From: Flavobacterium sp.
GTDB taxonomy: Bacteria; Bacteroidota; Bacteroidia; Flavobacteriales; Flavobacteriaceae
Length of the DNA: 64,000 nt
Reading direction: 5' to 3'
Assembly (NCBI GenBank): GCA_015234525.1
Contig: JADGMX010000021.1
Coordinates: 58,416 to 122,415 of the forward strand
A model generated the notes under the pieces. It ran no database searches, had not been told where the DNA came from, and saw nothing but the letters and a program-made list of their open reading frames with translations. The position numbers and the translations under genes were made by a program. Positions 37,943 through 44,828 of the stretch are shown here, in pieces. Numbering within the stretch: position 1 is the stretch's first letter; each line of letters starts with the position of its first letter.

Positions 37943-39524
37943 AAGTTTGGTCAACATCCCAATTGGCACGAACGTCGATCGGTGTGGGAAAATATATAAC
38001 TTGTTCAGTCTGTCGTCTTTCTAAAAAACTTCCCGTATCCCAGACTTTATTGCGGTTTTCGTCATAGATGATTCGAAGGGTATATAATGCCGGCTCCAGC
38101 GCGTTAAAATCGATTACCGTTGCAGCGTCTGAATAGGCTTCAGCTTTTACATCGCCCTTGTCGTTTGTCAGTTCAACGATCACTGGAAATTGCCGCACGT
38201 TTTCGAGCGTTAAACGCAGGTTTCCGTATTCGGTCGAGTTCCTGGTCGCAAAATTATAGCTAAGCGAGTCATTTGTTCGGCCAAAGAAATCAGTGATCGC
38301 GCCAGGTAAAATCCGCACCCGGTATTTCTCAAGTGGTTCTTTTTCAAAAACGAAACGCAACCTAAGATCCAAACTGTCATATTTAGCGTCAAAAGGCACG
38401 GCAACCGAATCTTTATTGATAAGCTGCATTTTGCTCTTGTCGATCTCAGTCATTGGAACGGTCGATGTAATCGAAAAATCTTCACGAAGATGCAAATTTC
38501 CGGACTTGCCAGAAAACGTCAGTGTATCGGTTTTAGATTCTTTGGTTCTAAAGTAAAAAGATCGGGTATAATCGGCATTTGTTGCAACCAATTGAAGCGA
38601 ATCAGCTGCAACCGGTTTATGCCAAACCACAAGCGAATCCCGATTGGCCATTTTACTGATTTTGATTGGGAGCTCGGAATTGCCATTTCGAAGTGACAGC
38701 TTCAGATCTTTCGGGTTTCCTTCGTAACCAACCACCGCACGGCCGCCACTGGTTTGAGAAGGTTTTAAAATGCGAAACGGAGCATCTTCTTTAAACAATT
38801 CCAATTCGTATAACGTATCGTTCGGAATCTGGATGAATTCGCGGTGAAATCCGATTTTATCGGTCCGGGGATCGAATCTATTGTTCGAATTTTCATCTTT
38901 TAAAGCGATCAGCATGTACTTTCCTTCTTTTAGATTATCAAACTGGAAGGTTGTAGCACTGTCAAGTGTATTGGTGATATAGCGCGGCGAAGTTTTATAA
39001 ATGGTCGAATCAGTAAAGTTCTCGTTCGCTTCATAAAGCATAATTGAAATGTACGAATCAGGCTGCTTCAAATAAGCGTCTTTAACTCGGCCGCGAAGTG
39101 TCAGCGAGTCGATGTAGCTTCCGGTCGAGAACACGTATTTAAACTGCGGATACGGGTTGCCCTCGTTGTTATCTTCAATACTTTGGCCGAAGTTAATGCT
39201 ATAGGTAGTATTTGGCTGTAAAGTGTCTTTGATTTTAATGTCGATGTACCTGCTGGCGGTTTGCGGCGTAATCTCCAACGGGCGCGTCATAGGTGGCGAT
39301 ACGATCAATTGCTTGTTGATGTTTTTCAGCTTGATATACTCATCAAAAACGATTCGGATCTTGTCGTCTTTAAATCCGGTGCTAAAGTTTGCCGGCGTGC
39401 TCATTTTAATCCGAGGCGGAATGGTATCAAGTGTGCCGCCGGTTATATTTCCGCGTTTCGCACAACCCGTCAAGGCAAGTGCAATCAACACCAAAAAGAA
39501 GAAGTATTTGGACTTAATCATCAA
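37929..39524 (-). CDS. Ig-like (SbsA-type) domain lipoprotein
   Basis: A 531-residue exported lipoprotein with lipobox LTGC (Cys21). An N-terminal bacterial Ig-like domain runs from about residue 35 (DTIPPRIKMSTPAN, RIVFDEYIKL). The rest is beta-rich, with a stretch on Asp/Asn-rich loops (DENSNNRFDPRTDK) and a similar one near the C-terminus (DENRNKVWDTG). Widespread in Bacteroidota, such proteins are probably envelope-surface or periplasmic proteins of unknown role. The start is MM; either Met is possible. It lies 66 bp downstream of comF on the same strand. Confidence 0.85.
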   Translation of the reverse strand: MMIKSKYFFFLVLIALALTGCAKRGNITGGTLDTIPPRIKMSTPANFSTGFKDDKIRIVFDEYIKLKNINKQLIVSPPMTRPLEITPQTASRYIDIKIKDTLQPNTTYSINFGQSIEDNNEGNPYPQFKYVFSTGSYIDSLTLRGRVKDAYLKQPDSYISIMLYEANENFTDSTIYKTSPRYITNTLDSATTFQFDNLKEGKYMLIALKDENSNNRFDPRTDKIGFHREFIQIPNDTLYELELFKEDAPFRILKPSQTSGGRAVVGYEGNPKDLKLSLRNGNSELPIKISKMANRDSLVVWHKPVAADSLQLVATNADYTRSFYFRTKESKTDTLTFSGKSGNLHLREDFSITSTVPMTEIDKSKMQLINKDSVAVPFDAKYDSLDLRLRFVFEKEPLEKYRVRILPGAITDFFGRTNDSLSYNFATRNSTEYGNLRLTLENVRQFPVIVELTNDKGDVKAEAYSDAATVIDFNALEPALYTLRIIYDENRNKVWDTGSFLERRQTEQVIYFPTPIDVRANWDVDQTFSLK

Positions 39525-39590
39525 TCAAATTTGTAAGCAAAATAACGACTATTCAAAGTCTTTCAAAAGTGTTTTGTGAAAATGTTGCAA

Positions 39591-40265
39591 TTACGAATGT
39601 GACATCGCCATGCAAACCACACTTATCCGGCTTCCCGGAATTTCAAGCAGCGTTCGTCCGCAGGCCTCCAATGTTGAGCCGGTGGTTAAAACATCGTCAA
39701 TCAGCAAGTAATGTTTGTTGTGATGTTCTTCCGAATACGAAATGCCAAAAGTCGACTTTCCGGAAATCGATCGCGCGAGCAAATTCTTTTTTGTCTGCGT
39801 TTTCGAATACACGTTTCGAGTCAGAAGACCGTCGTCATAAGGAATCGACAAGCCTTCAGCCAGCGCTTTTCCAAAAGTGGTCACCTGATTGTATCCGCGT
39901 TGCTTCAGTCGTTTCTTGTGCAATGGGACGGGCACAATCACGTCGAAATCGCCAATTGATCGCAAGTCATCGCAATACCAATGTCCGATGAGCGATCCGA
40001 TTTCCTCTTCGCCTTTGTACTTCAGTTTGTGAATCATTTGCTGTACGATTCCCTTTTTGTGAAAATAGCAGAACGCCCCCGCATATTCAACCGGCAACCG
40101 GCCATAGAATTTTTGAGCTGCCTCGTTTTCGGCAAATAAATGGTGATTGGTAAGCGGAATTGCATGCCTGCAAGAGGTGCAGATCGTCTTTTCGTTCATC
40201 AATAACAGGCCGTTACAGCCGCAACATATAGGGGGAAAAAATAGATTTACTAAGTGAGTTATCAT
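39591..40265 (-). CDS. comF: ComF-family phosphoribosyltransferase-like protein
   Basis: A 224-residue protein with an N-terminal zinc-finger-like pattern CCGCNG...CTSC, followed by a phosphoribosyltransferase fold ending in the PRPP-type motif LLIDDVLTTGSTLEACG. In naturally competent bacteria ComF works in DNA uptake after entry. Many non-competent species also carry it, so competence cannot be concluded. Confidence 0.9.
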   Translation of the reverse strand: MITHLVNLFFPPICCGCNGLLLMNEKTICTSCRHAIPLTNHHLFAENEAAQKFYGRLPVEYAGAFCYFHKKGIVQQMIHKLKYKGEEEIGSLIGHWYCDDLRSIGDFDVIVPVPLHKKRLKQRGYNQVTTFGKALAEGLSIPYDDGLLTRNVYSKTQTKKNLLARSISGKSTFGISYSEEHHNKHYLLIDDVLTTGSTLEACGRTLLEIPGSRISVVCMAMSHS

Positions 40266-40334
40266 ATTTTGTCCGTTTAGATTATAAATATAGATAATCT
40301 TCTAATTCGGATGGTTAATTATAAAGCCTTTTTA

Positions 40335-40342
40335 TACTTTTG
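40335..40342 (+). promoter_or_regulatory. Promoter -7 element (TACTTTTG) immediately before glyS
   Basis: Exact TAnnTTTG element ending 4 nt before the glyS ATG at 40347. With the usual distance to the transcription start this gives a leaderless or nearly leaderless mRNA. Confidence 0.5.
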
Positions 40343-40346
40343 TGGC

Positions 40347-41894
40347 ATGGCAAAACAGGAAGATATCTTTAAGAATGTTATTTCGCACGCAAAGGAGTAT
40401 GGATTTATTTTTCCATCAAGCGAAATTTATGACGGATTAAGCGCGGTTTACGATTACGGTCAGAACGGTGCCGAATTAAAGAAAAACATTAGAGAATATT
40501 GGTGGAAATCGATGGTTCAGATGCACGACAATATTGTTGGGCTTGACGCTTCGATTTTAATGCACCCAACTACCTGGAAAGCTTCGGGCCATGTTGATGC
40601 GTTCAATGATCCTTTGATCGATAATAAAGACTCGAAAAAGCGTTATCGGGCTGATGTTTTGATTGAAGATTATGCGGAAAAAATCAATCAGAAAGCTCAG
40701 AAAGAAATTGAAAAAGCACGAATTAGATTTGGGGAGTTCTTCAATGAAGAAGAATTTAAATCAACTAATCCGCGTGTTGTCGAATACTTAGCCAGGCATA
40801 AGCAGATTTTGGAGCGTATGGCAAAGTCACTCGAGACCGAAAATCTTGAGGATGTAAAAGCACTGATTGAAGAACTTGAAATTGCCGATCCTGAAACTGG
40901 TTCCCGCAATTGGACCGAAGTGCGTCAGTTTAACCTGATGTTTGGAACAAAACTCGGCGCATCTGCTGAAGGCGCAATGGATCTTTATCTTCGTCCTGAA
41001 ACTGCTCAAGGTATATTTGTGAATTTCCTAAACGTACAAAAATCGGGTAGGATGAAAGTTCCGTTCGGAATCGCTCAAACCGGTAAGGCTTTTAGAAATG
41101 AGATTGTTGCACGACAATTTATTTTCAGAATGCGTGAATTTGAACAAATGGAAATGCAATTTTTTGTTCGTCCCGGTGAAGAGATGCAATACTATGAATA
41201 TTGGAAGACAACCCGTTTGAAGTGGCATTTGTCATTAGGCTTGGGTGAAAATAATTACCGTTTCCACGATCACGAAAAATTGGCGCATTATGCAAATGCT
41301 GCGGCAGATATCGAGTTTAATTTCCCATTTGGATTTAAAGAACTTGAGGGAATACATTCACGCACCGACTTCGATCTAAAAGCACACGAGCAATTTTCAG
41401 GCAGAAAACTTCAGTATTTTGATTCTGAGTTGAATGAAAACTATACGCCATATGTGGTTGAAACATCTGTTGGTTTAGACCGAATGTTCCTGGCTGTTTT
41501 CTCAACTGCACTGAAGGAAGAAACCCTTGAGGATGGATCGACTCGCACCGTTTTGAAGTTGCCATCAGTATTAGCACCTATTAAAGCAGCGGTACTCCCT
41601 CTGATTAAGAGAGACGGACTTCCTGAAATGGCTCAGCGGATCCTTGCTGATCTTCGTTGGGACTTCAATGTAACTTACGACGAAAAAGACGCTGTTGGAC
41701 GAAGATATCGTCGTCAGGATGCGCTTGGAACGCCTTTCTGTATCACTGTTGATCATCAAACGCTTGAAGACGGAACAGTTACTTTGAGACACCGCGATTC
41801 GATGCTTCAGGATCGTGTGAAAGTTGAAGAACTTCGCAAGCTAATCAATGATGAAGTTTCAGTAAGCACGTGGTTAAAAAAAGCGATGGCGTAA
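40347..41894 (+). CDS. glyS: Glycine--tRNA ligase (single-chain, dimeric type)
   Basis: A 515-residue class II synthetase, charging tRNA-Gly. It starts MAKQEDIFKNVISHAKEYGF, the conserved N-terminus; a longer frame from 40311 adds 12 non-conserved residues and is rejected. Class II motif 2 is visible in GIAQTGKAFRNEIVARQF, and motif 3 in VETSVGLDRMFLA. The C-terminal anticodon-binding domain follows after about residue 410. It is the eukaryotic-like alpha2 form, so glyQ is not expected. Its stop codon directly abuts the stop codon of the convergent gene at 41895, with no terminator between. Confidence 0.96.
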   Translation: MAKQEDIFKNVISHAKEYGFIFPSSEIYDGLSAVYDYGQNGAELKKNIREYWWKSMVQMHDNIVGLDASILMHPTTWKASGHVDAFNDPLIDNKDSKKRYRADVLIEDYAEKINQKAQKEIEKARIRFGEFFNEEEFKSTNPRVVEYLARHKQILERMAKSLETENLEDVKALIEELEIADPETGSRNWTEVRQFNLMFGTKLGASAEGAMDLYLRPETAQGIFVNFLNVQKSGRMKVPFGIAQTGKAFRNEIVARQFIFRMREFEQMEMQFFVRPGEEMQYYEYWKTTRLKWHLSLGLGENNYRFHDHEKLAHYANAAADIEFNFPFGFKELEGIHSRTDFDLKAHEQFSGRKLQYFDSELNENYTPYVVETSVGLDRMFLAVFSTALKEETLEDGSTRTVLKLPSVLAPIKAAVLPLIKRDGLPEMAQRILADLRWDFNVTYDEKDAVGRRYRRQDALGTPFCITVDHQTLEDGTVTLRHRDSMLQDRVKVEELRKLINDEVSVSTWLKKAMA

Positions 41895-42800
41895 CTATTC
41901 GTTTCGAAGAATCTTTATAAGTTGTTCCGTTACTTTGATTTCGGTTATTGATTCAGGCCTTTTCGTTGTTCCAGCATAAGCGATAGATTCGCGTTTTTGC
42001 GGATGAATTTTATCGAGCAGTTGAAGCAAAATGGTCTGTTTAAAATCGGCTACAAGCAACAATGCATTGACCACATCTACATGTCGTTTAAGTTCGCTGT
42101 TGGGGACAAATGTAACCGGCCCGTTGAACTTGCCGTATTTGCGTTTTGGTTTATTTGACAGAAGTTTAGTGTAGGTTTCATCGTCCAATCTCGACAATAT
42201 TAGTCGATCAACCCAATACGCAATCACGTTCGTGCTGTGAAGTACACTTTCTGACTCGACTTCTGCAACCTTTGCAAGGTTTGTGATAAAGTTGTTGTCA
42301 AGAGTCACCATCCATTCTGCCAGCGATATGCCCAATTGTGCTGCGGTTTCTCGCAATTTTATTCTAAGGTTGTAATTTTCAAGTTGTCTTCCGCTTAAAA
42401 TGTCGATCACTGTTTCAATCGACTCCATCTGAAGATAAGTGAGAAAACTTTCCGCTTGATTGGCATATTTATATTCGCTTATATAGAGGAACCCATTTTT
42501 TTTCGCCGATATCAGAATGTTGCAAATTGCGATGAGCGATTGCGCACGGATAATCGCTGTGTTGCGTCCATCGATATTGAGAAAATTGCTGTCTTGGACT
42601 TCTAGCAGTAAATCGCTATCAATAGGACTATATTTTGAGATTTGATCCAGTAAGTCATAAAGCCAATTTTCAACTCGTCCAGAATAGCCTAAATACTTTT
42701 CAATCGAAATTTTAGCCGCATAGTAATCATTGTCAAGTGTATAAAAATGCAATGCTGTGTTGGGCATCGGTTTTATGAGTGCCTGTCTGTATGTTGTCAT
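41895..42800 (-). CDS. Protein of unknown function, partner of an orphan transposase-like HTH gene
   Basis: A 301-residue soluble protein; I do not recognise a family. It is predicted mostly helical, without a signal peptide or membrane segment. The start is MTTYRQALIKP at 42800, because this gives an ATGA overlap with the stop of the upstream gene; a start at 42818 would overlap by 22 bp. The strict coupling suggests that the two proteins work together. The central Leu-rich segment (about residues 90-200) and basic KPKRKYGKF near residue 215 may contact DNA or protein, but this is a guess. Composition is AT-rich, like the accessory region that follows. Confidence 0.75.
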   Translation of the reverse strand: MTTYRQALIKPMPNTALHFYTLDNDYYAAKISIEKYLGYSGRVENWLYDLLDQISKYSPIDSDLLLEVQDSNFLNIDGRNTAIIRAQSLIAICNILISAKKNGFLYISEYKYANQAESFLTYLQMESIETVIDILSGRQLENYNLRIKLRETAAQLGISLAEWMVTLDNNFITNLAKVAEVESESVLHSTNVIAYWVDRLILSRLDDETYTKLLSNKPKRKYGKFNGPVTFVPNSELKRHVDVVNALLLVADFKQTILLQLLDKIHPQKRESIAYAGTTKRPESITEIKVTEQLIKILRNE

Positions 42801-43189
42801 TTGAGTGCCTTTAGCCAATCTGCGAGTCCGAAATTTGAGTAGTTAACTTCAATTGAATTCACATCCTTTCTCGATTTATAAATCTTCAACGCCTTTCGCA
42901 GCTTTGATAGTATTTTAGATGCGGTGGGTATTGAAGTGTCAATGAGTTGTGCAACGTGCGCACCGGTTACATTCGGGTCGCGCTGAATAAGTTCGATTAC
43001 GATGAGCCATTTTTCAAGTGATATTCTACTTCCGTGAAAAACTGTATTAGTTAATACTGTAAAGTACTTACCGGAATTTTTACAGCGGTATTTGCCATTT
43101 TCGCACTTGTACACAGGCGAATGTCGGTCGAACGGACTAACTACAAAACCGTTCCATTTAATTTCCTCAAAGATTTTTAGTAATCCCAT
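42797..43189 (-). CDS. Orphan IS1595-type transposase N-terminal domain (degenerate Zn ribbon plus HTH)
   Basis: A 130-residue protein that resembles only the N-terminal part of IS1595/ISXO2-type transposases. It has a zinc-ribbon-like stretch (YKCENGKYRCKNSGKYF), the linker VFHGSRISLEKWLIVIELIQ, and an HTH (VTGAHVAQLIDTSIPTASKILSKLRKAL). The ribbon has lost its CxxC pairs: only Cys29 and Cys36 remain, and Ser39 stands where a Cys is expected. The catalytic DDE domain is absent and no remnant lies nearby. The frame is intact and coupled by ATGA to the next gene. This fits a domesticated DNA-binding protein rather than decaying debris. Confidence 0.7.
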   Translation of the reverse strand: MGLLKIFEEIKWNGFVVSPFDRHSPVYKCENGKYRCKNSGKYFTVLTNTVFHGSRISLEKWLIVIELIQRDPNVTGAHVAQLIDTSIPTASKILSKLRKALKIYKSRKDVNSIEVNYSNFGLADWLKALK

Positions 43190-43449
43190 AATTGAGCCAC
43201 ATAAAGGTAAATTAAGTTAATTACACAAAAAATTGCATTGTGATGTAAATATAGTTTATTTAATGTTTAATTAGCGGAAAAAGTGGCTTTTAGTCGAATA
43301 GGCGAGATTTTGCCTGCTAAAAGGCGCTCAAAGAATGAAATAGTTAAAAAACCGTTAATCTGTAATTCGAAATTAATAATTTAGCGACCGTTGGATGGCC
43401 CCCGACTACTTTAATCTTGACTTACGTGCAGTTTGAAAACTGAACGGAT

Positions 43450-44334
43450 TTGTCTAGATATTCCTACATCGTCTTAGATAAAAATCCGGATTATTTGCTG
43501 GACAGGGCAGTTATTGCCGGTATGTTTCCGAACTTTGATCTTGTTGGAACCGCAGATAATATTGATGATGGAACTGACTTAGTCTTAGAGCATAAGCCGG
43601 ACTTAATTTTCCTTAATATAGATCAACAGTCTGAACCTGATGGCTTTTCGCTCAGTTTTATTGCCGAGCTACATCGGTATCTGATCACACTTCCTACAAT
43701 TGTTGTTTTGAGCGGTACAACTGATAAGGCGATTGCTGCTATAAAATATGGTGTGTTTGACTATCTAAACTTACCGTTGTCAACTCCTGATCTTCGTAAG
43801 TGTTTAGCTAAATTTTCAAAGTCCTTTAGCAGCGTTGCAAGTACGACCACAGAATTACCACAACCGGAAAACCTAATCTCCCAAAATGTAATTGTTACTG
43901 AAGTTGAGAAGGTTGATGCAGACTTGGAACAAGTTCAACTGCAAAATGGTACTATTACAGGGGAGGGCGGCGACAAGTCAGAGAAGCCACTAGTAATATG
44001 TGTGAAGTCATATGGCGATTATCGATTTATCAACGCTTCCGATATCTGTTATTTACAAGCCGATAACAATTCGACAGATCTTCATTTAAACAATGGCGAG
44101 ATGATTACGGCTTTCAAAACGTTGAAGCATTTCGAAAATGTACTTAATCAACCGTTTGTAAGGATACATAATAGCTATATCGTCAATGTTGATTATGTGT
44201 CGCGAATTCACACCGGGAATTCAGTGTGCTTCCTAAAAAACTCAACGATTAAACTCCCGTTCTCAAAATCCTACAAGGAAAATGTAGATATGATCCTGAA
44301 ATCGATGGCTAACGGTAATTACCTCGAGATATAA
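43450..44334 (+). CDS. LytTR-type regulator with a degenerate receiver domain
   Basis: 294 residues: a receiver-like domain (~1-125), a linker of about 50 residues rich in Glu, Gln and Thr, and a LytTR DNA-binding domain (~180-285; YLQADNNSTDLHL, FVRIHNSYIVNVDYV). The receiver has Asn56 in FLNID where the phospho-acceptor Asp should be. The switch Lys is also lost, with LP in DYLNLPLS instead of KP. It is therefore probably not activated by phosphorylation. The start is TTG: an in-frame TGA lies 9 bp upstream, and the next Met would delete the first strand. A 14-bp palindrome (CAGTTTGAAAACTG, 43429-43442) lies 7 bp before the start. Confidence 0.85.
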   Translation: MSRYSYIVLDKNPDYLLDRAVIAGMFPNFDLVGTADNIDDGTDLVLEHKPDLIFLNIDQQSEPDGFSLSFIAELHRYLITLPTIVVLSGTTDKAIAAIKYGVFDYLNLPLSTPDLRKCLAKFSKSFSSVASTTTELPQPENLISQNVIVTEVEKVDADLEQVQLQNGTITGEGGDKSEKPLVICVKSYGDYRFINASDICYLQADNNSTDLHLNNGEMITAFKTLKHFENVLNQPFVRIHNSYIVNVDYVSRIHTGNSVCFLKNSTIKLPFSKSYKENVDMILKSMANGNYLEI

Positions 44335-44396
44335 CAATATCATCTGCTCGTATAAGTCGGTCATCCACTATCAGAACGCCGCCATCTACCAAAATG

Positions 44397-44420
44397 CCTA
44401 CAAATCATGATAATCGTAGG
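44397..44420. promoter_or_regulatory. Inverted repeat upstream of the repeat-peptide gene
   Basis: CCTAC, 14 bases, GTAGG, with the small palindrome ATCATGAT inside. It lies about 75 bp before the small repeat-protein ATG, so it is a possible operator for the LytTR protein. Weak evidence. Confidence 0.3.
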
Positions 44421-44494
44421 AAAGACCCTATGTAGTTTTACACCGTGAAAATGTCACATCAAGTAAAACTCAAACATACAAAAACACCCCTATC

Positions 44495-44743
44495 ATGAAA
44501 AAAGCTATTACTACTATTGGATTGTTCTCAATGATGATGATTTTAACTTCTTTTACTACGCCAAGTGAGATTGGGGGTGCGGAAGTTCCTAAATCGAAAC
44601 TCCCAGTTACATTTGAAATCGGTGGAACTGAAGTCCCAAAAACAAAACTACCATATGAAATTGGCGGAACGGAGGTTCCCAGGACTAAACTTCCTTTTAG
44701 TATTGGTGGAACTGAAATGCCCAAAACAAGGTTGCCGAAGTAA
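44495..44743 (+). CDS. Small exported protein made of four 13-residue repeats
   Basis: 82 residues. A signal sequence (MKKAITTIGLFSMMMILTSF, about 1-20) is followed by four copies of a 13-residue unit, consensus EIGG(T/A)EVP(K/R)(T/S)KLP. They start at residues 25, 41, 55 and 69, joined by linkers VTF, Y and F. Each contains a Gly-Gly and a Lys/Arg-rich centre. The units are conserved in protein but not in DNA: units 2 and 3 differ by synonymous changes in 9 of 13 codons and one Lys/Arg change. This points to selection on the peptide. I recognise no known family. It lies between a LytTR regulator and three sensor kinases and has its own terminator. A secreted signal or processed peptide precursor is possible but unproven. 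Confidence 0.75.
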   Translation: MKKAITTIGLFSMMMILTSFTTPSEIGGAEVPKSKLPVTFEIGGTEVPKTKLPYEIGGTEVPRTKLPFSIGGTEMPKTRLPK

Positions 44744-44764
44744 AAAATGATATTACAAATAGTT

Positions 44765-44793
44765 AACCATCACAGCCGTGATGGTTTTTTTTT
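44765..44793 (+). terminator. Rho-independent terminator of the repeat-peptide gene
   Basis: Stem AACCATCAC / GTGATGGTT, loop AGCC, then nine T. It separates the peptide gene from the kinase operon promoter at 44807. Confidence 0.9.
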
Positions 44794-44806
44794 ACGATTA
44801 TATTTC

Positions 44807-44814
44807 TACTTTTG
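44807..44814 (+). promoter_or_regulatory. Promoter -7 element (TACTTTTG) of the kinase operon
   Basis: Exact TAnnTTTG element just after the terminator and 14 nt before the GTG start of the first kinase gene. Confidence 0.6.
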
Positions 44815-44828
44815 ACAAAATCCTTTTT

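Noticed and set aside
43190..43449. 260-bp gap before the LytTR gene examined for a hidden gene or RNA
   Set aside because: Only a weak 4-bp hairpin and the small palindrome at 43429-43442 are seen; no promoter-terminator pair or coding frame.
44470..44724. Minus-strand 84-codon frame opposite the repeat peptide, itself repetitive (SVPPI units)
   Set aside because: A mirror of the plus-strand repeats. The plus strand has a proper signal sequence and synonymous-only divergence between units, which the minus frame does not explain.
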